Counted from the first letter of the stretch, positions 39,501-54,400 are shown. The stretch: DNA of 64,000 nucleotides from Elysia marginata (GCA_019649035.1 BMAT01000132.1:16181-80180), one strand, 5' to 3'. The notes: generated by a model from the sequence alone, not told the origin. Numbers and translations: made by a program.

Positions 39501-42500
39501 TCATTCTTCTTGTCACTTTTCTCTATAATATTTTTGTATGGTTTTACGATATATAGGCCTTAACTATGATACACACTTAATCTGTCTAAATGGGCATTGC
39601 AAAGCTGATGTTTTTAATACAACGGAGCTTCTTGTATTATAGTCAATTTTACTAACATTTTCTGCGTAACATTACCACTTTTATCTGACTCGCTAGTAGC
39701 CTTTTCGCCTTTATGTTGCTTTCATCGTCTTTTAACATTATGTTTCTCTTTCTCATGCTTTCATTTGTGTCTGTCTACCTGTCTTCATCACTGAGTATAT
39801 GTGATTATAGCCATTAGTTCTCATTTACTCTCTTTTCCCTAATGGTTCGGTCTTTTTCTCTCACCCGCGTACATAAATCACCACGTTGGAAAAGGATACT
39901 TCTGTCGATGCTAACAATCGTTGTCGTGTCACGCGTGGGGCTGGGGCGCAATAGTTCTGTTACTGTAAATAAATCTGAGAGGTAGGGTCCTGATAATGCG
40001 ATAAGATGACTGCAAAGCTCACACAATCAACGTTAACGCTGACCCACTAGACTTTGTAATGCAGAGAAAACATTCCAAACAATATCAATAGAGGCCGCGG
40101 GCTACAAATTCCAAATTACTATTGCGGCAATGAACGTCCCCATTATTTAAGTATTATGTACACCAGGTCTGTCTTCGTCTTTCGGCAGGCTTACCTTCTG
40201 CGCATCTAATATTTTGTTTTTGAGTTTCTTCTCAATGGCTTTTTTTCAATTTTTGTCTCACTGTAATCGTTTTATTCTCCTCATCAAAGTCCACATCTCT
40301 TTCTATCTCTCTGTCTGTCTCTCTGTCTGTCTCTCTCAACGTCTTTACATCTCTGATCGTACATGTTTGTCTGTTTCTTCCTCTCCCGCCCTCCCTTTTG
40401 GCCCTAAACCATAGTTTAACTTCTGCGCGTCTGCATCTAATATTCTATCTTTGAGTTTCCTGTCAATGCCTCTCTTTATTGTATCTCCCTATAACCTTTT
40501 TTATCCTCCTTATTATCGCTATCCACATGTCTCTATCAATCTTTCTTTCTCTCTTGCTCTGTATTTGCATCTCTACTTGAACCTGTCTGACTGTTTCTTT
40601 CTGTCACGTCTTTTCTTTTGTCCCAAAACCATGAGTTTCTTCTGAAAAATGTATCTTGATAACATACATCTACATCTAAATTCTAAAGCAGGATTTAGTT
40701 TATGGTGGTCTGTGGATTTAAAACAGCTGAGTATGATTTTAGTATAAGAAGAGCAGCTAAGGTGTACATAGATCTACTTCGCTTGCGGCCTAAAGGAGAC
40801 ATCTCGGAGGTCTGCGAAAAGAGATCTCCCCAGTTTAGTCCCTCTAAGCCTTTTCTGGGTCAATATTAAGTTCTTTAGCTTCTCAATCGTTATATAGCGT
40901 ATATAGTAAAAAACTCAAAAATGAAAACAAAGAAAGTTTCTCGATCATTTGCCTTCAAAATGACCAGAATTTGGAGCATGTCTCTAGAATGGTGCATTAC
41001 CCTACCTATCAACACAAAATTGGGGGATTTCAGCCATTTTCCTAACCCGTAGCGTTCAGAAAAAGCTCTCTAAATTTTTAAGTATAAGATAACTGGTTTT
41101 GACTTTCTTTATAAATATTCTAATTGTTTTCTCTGTCCTTCCAGGCGTGTAATTAAAAAACGTCGACTAAGTATTGAACCACATACTGTGCCTGATTAAA
41201 AGGATATATATTTTTGTCACAGGAGAAAGTATCCGGTTAAGAATGGGACAAATTAATTTTTAGAACTACAATAAATTGCACTTTTATCAGTTGGATTTCT
41301 TTTTCTATTATATATTGGGATACGATTTCATGTTATAAAATTTTTGTCTTTATGTTTTTGAAACTTTTGTCTTTTTTGTGTACCATCTACACAATACAGT
41401 TCAAAAAAACTATTGTATCAAGTTTGCAAAATTTCAAGAAATACATCAATATAAACACCTGCCTCTTACAAAACAAGTTTTTTTTTAAATTTCACTACAT
41501 TTTATTATTATTATCACTGTCAAACATAAATATATACCTTCAAAAAAATTCGAAAAAAGTGACTTTGGTATGAAACAAATGGACATACCATACAGACAGC
41601 TAGCCTTGGTGATAAATAATGCAACAGATTTCCAATGAAAGGTAGAACACAAGTTTTTAAGTGTTAAGATAGTTGACATTACGCAATTTTCGACAGAACT
41701 AAACGTATCGATATTTTTTGTACTGAGTGTGTGTTTCGTCTGTCTGAGTATGTGTGAAGGCTGTGATAATGATACCATACACTTTGAACTCTTATTAGGT
41801 CGCTGACAGTGTCGATTTTTAACCTTACAAATGTTATTACTGATGCATTCACAACAGAATGTCTTCAGTTAATATGATTCAGTGTGTAATTTTAATGTAT
41901 ACAGGAAAAAACGTGAAAGGAAAAAATCGATTTTGATATTTTATGAAGTGCCAATTAAAGGATTGCTTAGTACTTTTAAACGTCAGGACATTATACATTT
42001 CTTTATGCTAAGCCAGATATAAATTAGTTCAGAGCTATGAAACTACTCTTATAGTAAACTAATTATTAGAACAAGAATGACGGAAAGTTAAAATCGTTTT
42101 TGTTTCTGATACATCTTAGAAAAACTTAATGTCTGTATGGTAAAAAAAACGCTTCAGTTCAAGACGTCTTGAATTAAGAGAAAAATCTAGTTGAACTCTA
42201 CCTATGATCAGGATCTGATAATGGCATCTGCCATAAACATTATTATTTAAATGCTTTACAAAGAAAGGTTACGACTTTTTTAAAGCTCAAAATATACGTT
42301 TGTTTCGCGTAACAATTTGATTATTATTTTCTGTTTAGTTTTTCGTTTTGTTTCAATTTTTTTTTTTTGGGGGGGGGTGTACAGCTTTCACATTTGGTTT
42401 CTTCAATTGCAAGGATTACTTCTGTTTTAATCAAATGTAAAACTTGTTTAACTAAACATGTTAGATAGGAATAAATGAAAGGGCACTAAAAAGATTGGAC

Positions 42501-42769
42501 AAATGAACTAGATGTAGAAATTTAAATTGAATTTGAAATAGTAACTAAAAGCCAGAGTGCATTTTTCAATTGGCTATTGGACTTAAAATCAGGAGAGATG
42601 AAGCAAGAGAGTGGTAAATGAGAAGTAGATAGATTGATAGACAGATAGATAGAATAATACACTTACAGATTTATAGATAGATAGCGATGGCAGGCACACC
42701 AAACCTCTAATGTGGCTTCTTTTCCTATTTTAAAATCAGAGGCTTGATGTGCCTGCAATCGATAGATAA

Positions 42770-42813
<44 letters not shown>

Positions 42814-45800
42814 ATAGCCATAAACATTGGTTGTCAGGTAAATATCATAACGGACGGCGAGAAACACTGTCGTAACAAACAAACATAAGACTAGGCTACA
42901 CAGTACATAAATAGATAGAGAGATAGATAGATAGATAGATAGATAGAACTATAGATAGGTTGATAAATAGATAGAAATAAGAGAGATAAAGAGATTAAAG
43001 AAGAATAAAATGAAAGAAGGAGATTGTGATAGACAGAGAGGTGCATATAAAGATAGGTAGACATATGGGTAGTGATTTAGAAAAAGGTAAAGGGTACTTT
43101 GACAGAGCGATAGATACATAGATGCATAGAAAATATAAGCAAAAGAGAAAAAAAGAGTGATAAAGAAGAAAAAATAAAATAAGGCGATTTTAAGTGCGTG
43201 TGTCTAAATGTGTGTGCGTTTGAGAGAAACAGATAGATGAAGAGGTAAAAAGAGAAAATGTAGGCAACAAGGAGATAAAGACTTGAGCACTTTTTTCAAA
43301 TTAAACTCACGATCAAAAACGCCTCTTACTTAGTAAACATGTAAATCTACAACTTCTCCGTATTTTGCTACAGAGCTATACAAGTCATGCTGAGAATAAT
43401 ACCTACAGACTTCAACATCTTCGAGGCGTTCTGTATCGACGAACCCATCTCAGTAAACAAGGTTGATGATAAAGTGCCTGGTTTGGGCTACTAGAGACCT
43501 TTAGCACACGCACCGTGTCGCACTACGCGTACGTGAAAATCGGGAAAGCACATTGAGTTACTATAAAAATAATGAAACCAGTTTCTAAAAATAGACCCAC
43601 AGACGTTCTATTTTTAGAAACTGATTTCTTTATTTTTATAGTAACTCAATCTGCTTTCCCGATTTTCACGTACGCGTAGTGCGACACGGTGCGTGTGCTA
43701 AAGGTCTGTATTCAGGCAGGCTCAGCACTTCATGGTAATTCTTAGAAATAAAATTGAACCATGTAGAGCAAGCTTTGGTCTAGTCTGACTGTTTTCTGCG
43801 TTGGTCGCTAATTTATTTTCCGTCAATGTAAAATTCTCAGTGATTTTATCAATGAGTCTGGAACGCTAAACGCTAAAAGGGTTTCATGCCACAATCTGGA
43901 GGTCAGTTTTGATGTCGACCCAATTAGCCACCACCCAAACAAAAAAAAAAAATTAAGAAGAATTTTTTATCGTATAAAAAAATAATTGCTTACTATATTT
44001 GGTTTTTTGGGTTTTTTTTCTTCATTTTTATTTTTGTCATCAATAAAAGCACCTTGAGAGGTTTAAAGCCTTACCTTGTATTGTATCATGCAAAGCCCAC
44101 AGTGCGTGTCTTTGCAGCTATCGTTTCATCGATCTTCTTCGCCTGTTTTCACGTAGCCTGTAACTTCATTGTGAAAAAGATGCCATAGTGATTGTACGGC
44201 TCTCGTCTCAACCCTTTCTAACTGAGTCTTTCAGTTTATACTTCTCATACAGAATTCTTATTGAGACAAAACAAACAGTGATTAGTTGGTGTAGACAAAC
44301 AGCCTGTTCTACAAAGTCGATGGCTTTGGCCTATTTCTGACTAATTGATGGCCCGCCTTGGTGCTATAAACGTATTATTGCTTGGTGTTTTTTTTTCTTT
44401 GGGTTTTCTTTTTCGTGACCTTTATACTTATTGAATAATTAAGCCGACAAAAGTCGATGATTACATGGCATCAACTTACTTTAAAAAAATCAGAGCTAAT
44501 TTTTTTTGCATGATTTTTTAAAGTATTAATTTATTTCGAGGTTTAAATGACACTGTTATGTATTTACGACAGTATGGAGGCATACTGCATAGTGTGGCAA
44601 TAACTGTCGCAACGCACATTTTGTGAACTAAAAAAGTCCAAGGATCGCAAAGGTAATCATTTAGTAATGAAAGACAAATGCCGTAAAAAACAGTAGAAGT
44701 CAGACAACGTATAAGTACGGTTGCTTTTATTCTAATTTTAAAGAGAGCTGCTTCTATTCTCAAGTAAAAATAAGATGATATAAATTGATTTAGAATAAGT
44801 TCCCTCCCTTTTTTTCCACAAAGGTTAAATGATCGTGTCAAATTACCTAGGGATTTTGCTTGGAATGAATGGGTTTCTTACGACAATACGAGACCATTTT
44901 TTTAATAAAAGCCTCAACTTTTCATTTGTAAAAATGTTTACCAATGGCAGAAAATGTCACGGGGTATAGTATTATTGCGATAATTGTCTCTATTAACATA
45001 AGCAATATCATAGTTTTTTAAATCACTCAACCTTTGTATTTTCAATTATAACTTTGAATAAGTCTACCACACGACCTGTCTACTACAAGACGCTTATTTC
45101 TTTTCCAAACCTTCATTTTAGAGATGCTTGAGACAAAAAATCCCGATTAAATCATCATCCAGTGACTTGACTTTCCAGAGACAATACGCCTCAAACAACT
45201 ATGAGCAAAAAACAAGTACCACAGCATAAGCAGTTTTAATTAAAGCAAAGCAATTTTCGCTCACGCCCTCAAGGGAAACATTGTAGCAAGTGATTTAGAT
45301 AATAACGGGCACATCTATTTTTCCATGTCTACATTTTCGACAATGAGTGTTTTAAGTGGATAGGTAAACCGCAAAAATGAAAATGATATTAGAAGCTGAT
45401 TGAGGAGTGAAGCTTTAAATGGGGCTTGTATGCTTCGTTTTTTTATACAGTCTTACTCACTCCATGTTAAGTTGAAAATACAGCACAGCCATCGAAAACA
45501 AGAGGAATAAAATGGGCTTTGACCAAAAACACATTATTTAACCGAGGAGGAAAATTAAATCCTTAAATCTCAAAGTTTCTGCCAGTTTTTAAGCAAGTGA
45601 CGGTTCAAGAAAGTACCTTGTATAATGGTCTATATTGTAGAACTATGGTTTTAAAAATACTAGCAAGTGGGTTTTGTAATTGGCTATGCTTGTTAGAAAT
45701 TTTATTTTATGCACAGTCATCTCGTTGATAATTGTCATAAGATTAATCGTATTAGAACATCCATTCACAAATCTTTCAGATATTCTAAGTTCAACTGATC

Positions 45801-48394
45801 CAGGAATCAATGAAAGCTGCGAGAGGAAATATTGAGGTAGAAACTATTACACATTCTTCAGAATCTGAAGACGTTATATCGGTGAATTTAAGTATAATTG
45901 CATTACATCTATTATACTTGCTTAATAACGACTGCTTATAGGTATAATGCGGAAAAATCATTTGGTGGTTAATCACATTTATAGAGGAAAATAAATAAGC
46001 CTTGTATAAAACTCAAGTTGTATGTATTAGTTCTTGCGTTTTATAGTGTAATTGTGTCGCTTAAATTAAAAAATGCCTCGTTAATCTTACTAAAAGTAGC
46101 GCGGATTGTTTTTGATTTAACTTAAAGCATCGTTTTTTTCACTTATTGTTAACCCTAGAAGTGTTACATATTAATTTGTTGCGTCATAACTTCGCTGGGC
46201 GTTAGTTCTAATAATAGGAACTTCCCTTTATAACGGCCTATTAGATCGGCCGACTACGCTTCAACGCTACATTTATATTTATAAATTTAATGCTTGATAC
46301 TATTTATAACGGGGCATCCAAATTCTTTTATCATAAGTTATGAAAACTTTTTAATCGGATTAAAACAATTTGCCTTCGTCCTTTAGGATGCTACCGGTAT
46401 TGTTATATTTCAGTGATGTGACTCGGTTTTTTATTTGCATTGCCACAGCCTGCTCCTCAATCTATACATTGCTAGTGTAGAAAATGTAATAAATGAACCT
46501 TGATTATTCTCGGAAAGTAGCTTTTTGGTCCCGATAAAATCTTAATTAGTCAAAGAGAAATATAATCACAGATACTGAGTAGTCAGGGTTTAATTTTACA
46601 GCATGTATTAGGCCTGTAATAGGGACACTGGCACTGGCAAAGGTCGCATTGTATAAAAATCGAAAAGTCGGAAAACAAATAAAACAGCACATGCATAAGT
46701 TGGACACTGTGAGTTTACCCATATAAAATAGCGTTCATGTCACCTCAAAGGATTGCAAACCTGCGATGAGATTTTAAGGCGGTACAAATAGGCGACGGCA
46801 TGGTAATTCTCTACAAGAAGGGCGTGACTGCTGAAAAAACTCGACCAAGAATGCGATAATAGGGTCAAGGAAAATTCTAAAATCACATGATAATAATTTT
46901 AATTAAACATTAAAAAAGAAGAAGAAGAGATGAGTATTATATTATCCTCCATTAGCTACAGTATCAGCAACCAAGAACGTGAAAAGCTGGAAAGAAGAGA
47001 ATACGTTTTTAGTTCTGCGTGACAGAAAATCGGATTCGGCTTGTGGGTCTTTGGTTTATTTGGCTACACAGGAAAACCCAAAATGGGCTTATTAATGTCT
47101 AGCCAATAGTCATTGGCTTTCGCTCTTGTATCTACCCCTAAACAGACCATTTTGTGTACAAGAGTGCTTGACAGTGACTTTTGTTTACACATGCCTTTTA
47201 TTTTACTCTCTAAACGGAATGACAACGTGTATTAACAGTATTTTTTAAAAATATTTCTTTTACAAAAAATGAAGCTAAAGGTCTGATGTGATACTAATCA
47301 GAAATTTCTGTTATCTGATATGATTTGTCTAGTAGGGAAGAGAACAATTTGACAAACAGCATAAACATAATATTATCATTCAAATAATAATCAGCTGGTT
47401 TTGAAGATACCAAGGAGGATGATACGGTTAAACTTTCTCTATAAAAATCTTAATGCACCCAAAATGTGACCACAACAGTAATCTTTGTACTGCCAGATAC
47501 TTATATACCTGAGTACACTACAAATAAGAATTTCTTGAAGTTTTAAAAGTAATCTTGTTCCTTCTATCTCTATAATTTTTTTTTTTGCATTTCCTAGCAG
47601 CAAGACCATTTCATACATAATTATAAGTCGTGTGAGTTTATTTAAGAAACATTTTTTTTAGTAGAGTTTCAAAAATATTTCTATATGAAATCTGCAAAAA
47701 GCGCATACATCTTATAAAGCTAATTTTTACCAAGAAATTGAACAAGGAAGTAGCCAGTGTTAGTTAACAAATCCAGCGCTGTAAACATTGTTTGTTTCAA
47801 AAAGCAAGGTCATATTTGAAAGGCTACAGTTTTAAAATACTTTGTAATCCTAGCAAACGCTTGGGATACTAAGATGATTAAAAACTCTTACACAGTCGCC
47901 CGATAATGATGTGNNNNCCCCCCCCCCCCCCCCCGCGACTATCACACACAGACACACTAATATGGATATTTTCTTTAGAAAAAGCGGCGCAAAAAAAAAA
48001 ACTTTAAGAGAAAGCAAAATCTACACTGTCAGTTATTGCTTCCTTTTTTTTGATACTCGCTCAGGAAGTGTGGTCAAGGTCAGGTTATGATTCGACTCAT
48101 AAAATTCTTAGTCAATGTTCAGAAAATCGAAGGGTCAGAGAAAAATGAAGAAGCCGTTGTCCTGGAAATATCAAGTCAAAGATAGCCTACTCTTATCTTA
48201 TCACACTTGTGGAGCGAACTTTTCCTCAAGGATCACACGGAGAACAAGGAAGTGGAATGGCATGGAGTTCAGAGAGGTTGAAATAAAAAGAAAATCATCA
48301 GCGAAGTTGAGGATCAGATAACTTAGTCCTCTTTTTTCCCTAATAAAATAGAAAAATCCAGATAAATACATGGATCGTTAAAGTAAAACATAGG

Positions 48395-48430
<36 letters not shown>

Positions 48431-51400
48431 GATTTAGATAGACAGTTAGATAGATACGTAGATAGATAGATGTTATATGTTTTAGAGTAGAATAACACAT
48501 ATAGTAGAGTGCTGAAATTTGGGATCACAGCACGAGGCATGGCTGAAAACTCCTTCCTATTGTGCAAAAAATTCTTATATTAATTGACTCTATCAAACAG
48601 GGTAGCAATTTTTACAAGTATGTGAACTTTATGCTCTCATAGTCATAAAATTATGCATGTATTACATCCATGTTCTATTGCTCAAAACGTTCTATATAGC
48701 CGTGTTGGAACCTTAGCGACAAAATGACGCAGAAGAGAGACCTTTATTCAAATCAATGTACGATTATTTACTACCTGAGTGCTTTTGAACTTCTCCAGTT
48801 GATGTTCAATGACACAATAAGAATGTCGACTTGGATGTTTGTGTAAATGTGACAACAATGATTATGAAGGTACACCAAAAAGTGGAGCGGAGATGACCCG
48901 GCAAAAACAGGTCTGTAAAACAGACCTCGCTTTGACCAACCCCTCACTGAGCATCAAGTGAAAGTGGCTTAAATCTTTCGTGAAAACTGTCATAGGAAAC
49001 TGTGAAAATTCTTCTGGTTTGAAACATTGTAAATCGCTTAAGAGACAATAATTTCATTTATCAAAGTGACAACACTCGCTCCCAAATCACTCGAAGAACT
49101 CAACGTGCCCTGGTTCCGTTCAAATTCCATAAGATCCTACCTGGTCTTCTCTATAGAGTATAATTTAATCGGACTTTTTCTCTGTTTCAAGCTTAAATAA
49201 CAATTGAACGATCAAGTTGAGGCTGGTGAGTGCATGTCGTGTCGAGGAAAACCAGCATTTCTTACCGACACGTTTGAACAACTTGTTCATCTTTGGCGGA
49301 CGGAGATGTGGATAAGGACGGTGAATTTGTATAACGTTTTAGGGTCTCCTTTAGCAGATCGTCTAAGCTTTCATTTTGTATATATACAAAATTAATCTAC
49401 AGAACAATTACCATGTCATATTAAAGAATTGAAAAACCCATCGGTCCCTGTTGCGGCGCATTTTTATATTTAATAACTAGATCTACTTCATATAATGGAG
49501 CAGAGTCATGGTAGTTTTAATTTGAGAAAAGTTTGAACAGTGAAGTACAGAAAGGGATAAAGGTAGAGAGCGAGAAAAAATAGGGCGGAAGAGAGAAAAA
49601 AAAGTGAAAAAGGTACGCAGAAGAAACAGCCGTTTTAACAAGTTTCAAATCCAATTAAGGCGGCGGCTCGTTTTAATTATTTATCTTCCCTTTTAGCCGT
49701 TCGGTGAGTGGAGCGGAAAGGACAAAATATAAGAGTAGTCGAAAACCAAAAGAAAGAAAAAAATAAATATGGGAGCAATGAGTCATAATTCTAACAAAAA
49801 TAGATTGTAAAGCAAGAACATATAAAGTAAACGGTTAAAAAAACTACTTATATTTTAACACGTTTGTAAGAAAAACATATTGAAACTCTTCTTCTCTTCA
49901 TCTAGTGAGAGGCCTTGTGTACAGACTGCAGCAATCCTCAGATAGAAGCAGGTTTGCTGTTCCATTTCTCGTTTGGAAAGTTAAATCTACAAGTCTATAA
50001 TTTATGTCTGTGGAAAGCGATCGAGGCTTCAGCCGATGTAATGTTAGTGGTATTAAGGAGATATAGTAGGTTAGAAGTCCATAACACTACACTGCTGAAT
50101 ATTATGAAATCTTTTTATAACGTTGGATTGTAAAGTATAATAGCATAATGCTAGCAACTACTTTTATCATCGTTAGCCGGTAAACATAAGAATATTATGT
50201 AGCATGACCCTTTTTGTTCATCTAACAAAAAACACAACAACTTTCGAAGGACAATAATATATCAGAGTATATATCCCTTTTTTTCCATGAGCTGTAGTCC
50301 CAGTACGTTTATTTATATTCAGTTACATACAGATTTTGTTTTGTTGAGGGCGCAGAGCGGAAAACCCTGAGCTTAGACAACATATAAACGCTCTTTATAG
50401 AAAATAAAAATTCGGTCGAAAGATAGACCAATTACGTTTATAAAATAAATGTGAACATATCAAAGGTAGAATCAACTCCGAAACATGAACGGGAATGACA
50501 TATTTGTCAAAAGCAAACAAACTTTCTCACCTCCGTCACAGAAAGCTCTAGTTTAGGGTGGTATCCGTCGAAGTACTTATCTAATACTCCACCCTGAAAC
50601 AGTTTTGTGCGAAAAGATTATTAAGGCCAGTGCGGTACGCCATCTTTGGAAATAGAGCCAGACCTCATGGCGAAGAACAAGTAATTTTTTTAAAATTGTG
50701 TTTACCATCGCTTATTATTTTTATGGCAGCAGGATCTTCATTGTGCCCCACAATGGTTTTAGATAATGCGGAAGCCACAGATTTCTGAGTTTGCCTCCTT
50801 CCTCTTCCATAACCGAGTTATTTAAAAAAAAAAAGAGCAACTACATGGTTCTAAGGTTATGTGGAAATGACACAAATTTTTACACGAGTCTTTTTTCACA
50901 ATAATAATTCTTCCATAAGTACCCAGCATACTGCCACTATAAGAAAGGATTACATATTTCGGCACTGCGTTGAACGAATAGTATAAAGCTATAGAAAACA
51001 TATTGCTTCTGATTTTTTTTCAATAGAATACAATAGATAATAAAATCATCTGAGAACGTTTTAGGACATCTTAAGAGAGACTGTAACCTCCACGCAAATT
51101 TAGATTTATATTAAATTAATAATCAAAACACATTTTTTTCTCAATTTGTCGTAAGAAGCGACGTTACCCCTTCGAGCCTCTCCGTGTACATTTTATATTT
51201 TTTTATGTGATGTTCTCTTTATCAGCATTATAACTGCAGCCGAGAAAATACATTGATACATTCTCCAAAAGTTCGAGAGAAACTGTACACTTATTGCGAA
51301 GAAAAAGAAGACTGATAAACCAAGAAAGTTTTTGTTGTTTAGTCTGAAGAAAAAACAGGAAGCCCTTACGAATGCTTGTTGTTTTCTAGACAGGCTACTT

Positions 51401-54400
51401 AAAACATAGTAAATCCAGATGGCTATGGGAAAAAAAATTCAAAGAACAATTTCGTCTTGGACGCAGTTTCAGTTCAAAGAAAATGGTTAAATTGGGCTTA
51501 GTGCTTTTCGCTTGCAAATATCGGTATGTCATGTCAAAAGTTCGTTAAAATTCAAATGGTTTTCTGATAATCAAAATAGCATGAAAATTGCTTTTTGCTC
51601 GAAAATATTTTTTACTATCAAAAGAATGAATGGAAAGCATTTAGACTTGTGGACAAGACGTTAGTTCTTTTTTTTTAATGTTTTTTACGTTTCGAGGTCG
51701 ATTTTGTTTGCAAAAAAAAAAACAACAATAAAACAAATAAACTTAGGACCTGTAGCCTTGTCATATCAAGCGTTCATTGCATTTTGTGCGTGTGGAGAAG
51801 GGGTGGGGGAGTTCGCAACAGTTAACATATTCCCAGAGATTGATTTGCGATTTATTTTCTGTAATCATCAACATATTGAGTGATTGCCATATGCAAAAAT
51901 TGATACATGGTTTAAAAAATAACACAATAAATACAACATGTATGACGACTCGTACCACAACAGAAACAAAAACAACAATGAGTAGCCTACATGAATAGAT
52001 TTAGAAGAAAAAACCACGACAAAGTGTATAACCCCCACCTCTGATTTGTGGTGTTCCGACATGAACAAGAACCTGGACGTAAGACCAATTTGCAGCAGCG
52101 GCATCACTATGCCGGCCACCACGGCTATACTCAGGCTCACGGGCATGCCCGTGTACACCATGTACACGAAGAAGACGGTCACCCACAGCCCGTCATCCAT
52201 GGCGGCAGGATGCAGGTCCACGGAGATGGTGCAGATCACGCCTACCAACAGTAACATAGACACATAGCAGAGCACCCGCTGCGAGCCGAACTCGAGGTGC
52301 AGCCTGTACAGAAGCAGCTCGAGCACGATGAACAGGATGACAATAACACCAAGCACGATACCACGCAGCGGGCTCGAGTGGCCGGAGCCATAGGCGAACG
52401 CGATGAGCATGCAGCACAGGATGATGCAAATGATGTTCATCACCGACATGGACGACTGGTCCACCTGGGGGTTGAGGAGAAAAAAAAATAAGATAAGACG
52501 ACAAAGAACTCAGATATAGCTTTCAGAAAATACCAAAGAGAGAAAAAAATGACCCATGAAAAGATTAGAAATCGAACAATGCCGGCGCGGTATTTTGCCA
52601 GACATACACAAAACTAAATCATCCACTTCCACAAAAGGCTTGTTTTATGCCTGGCTTTTTATGTTATAGATTGCTGTTCTGTTTGTTTCTGTTGTTACCT
52701 CTGGGTGTTCCCAGTGATATGTACTCGTTTCTTTGTTTCTTCCATTAGCCCTTGTTTGGCTATAATTTCTTTAAAATCTTTCTATCTCTCTATCTATCTA
52801 TCTATCTATCTTTATACCTATCTTTTTCTACCTATCTATCTATATATCTATCTATCTCTCTTTCTCTCTCCTTCTTTATTTATCGATTTATCTCTCCGCC
52901 CGCAAACCTCTCTCTCACTCTTTATTTCACCCTCTCCTTTATTTCTGTCTCTTTAAACCCATAGAGCTCACTTCCATTTCTTGTCCCGTGTTATAAGGAT
53001 CTACCAAGCTCTGCATTTTTTCTATTTATAATTTGTCTTTATGTCTGTAACAATCAATCAATTACAACCACACTTTCTCACTTTATGATGAAAACATAGT
53101 ATGGACAACGGGGACAACATATGCATGTATATATATATATGTATATATCTGACTCTCTCTCGCTCTCCCTCTTTGTTTGTCTGTCTATCTATCTATCTCT
53201 TTGTCTGTCTGTCTTTTCTTCTCTCGCATATCTATCTGTCTGTATCTTCCGTCTCTCGCCGCGCCTCTCTGCATCTCTTTTATCGCTGTACCATAGCGAC
53301 GATGCAATAGAAAATTTATGCAGCATTTCAATAACGAGGGTTTACTAAATGATCATAGTACAACAAAAAGAAGATTGCATCAAATTGAAAGAAACTAAGA
53401 AAAAACACGTGTATAGCGGCGTGACTGGAAAAATAGTAACATAATTTTTTTTGCCTTGATAATGTAAAATTTTGGAGGTGATGCGGAGGGGGGTGCTTTG
53501 ATTTTAATTACCTTTTAAGCGTCTATGAGGAGCTCCTCAAATTAAATGTAAAAACACTTACAAAAATGTAGTTAAGACGTATCGGTCATTTTCCAAGTCA
53601 AAATGATCTTTTCAATAAGTCTGGAAATAAAAAAAGACAAAATGTCTCGCAACCAGTAAAAATAAATCTGATGTCGGAAATTCGAATATGAGTATTTTCC
53701 TGGTTTTAAAAAGTCCATGTCATTCCTGGGTTTTTTTTCTCTGTTTGACTTCTGTTCATGCTGTTGTTTTTTGCGCTGTGAATTTGATGCTATAATAATA
53801 TAATAATTACATAATCACAGTACGTTACATTACAATTGGTAAAACAGAAAGGTTTTTTCGTGTGTTTACCTTGACGAAATACCGGCGGTAGAGCTTCTCG
53901 AGATTTCTGTCTGGGAACTGTTTGGACCTGAAGATGTGCAGTAACCGCCTGAGGCTGAAGGGCGCGGGTCGCTGCACCACTGCGACCTGTTCAGACACAG
54001 CTGAGCTGGTGCGGGGATGGGGGCCGCCTATTGTGCTCTGCCTTCGCTCCTCTGCCCTCAGCTCCTCCGTCTTGAGGGCGTAGTTTTCCTCCCAGGCCTG
54101 CTTGACGGAGGCCTTACGCTTGCTGGGCTCGGGCTCCTTCATCTCGTGGCTGTTATGGTTGTTGGTTGTCATGCTCGTGTACATCCTGCAGTTTTTAAAC
54201 GCGTTCTCGAACCCCATCCTCAGCGAGGACAACTTTCTTTCCCCGTCGACAGCGGAGGAGTTTCGTGACGGGATGATAATGCTGGGGGTAAGGCTGCAAT
54301 GGGCAACCAGGCCATTGCTATCGGCTGGTTCTATACTGATACTTGGATTGGACATACTTGGTGGCAGTCATCGTGAAAGCAAAGTTTTTATCGTTATTGG

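Noticed and set aside
52046-52504. Several frames on both strands over cyclase exon 2
   Set aside because: They are shadows of the membrane-span exon; only one frame gives five hydrophobic spans and matches ADCY8.
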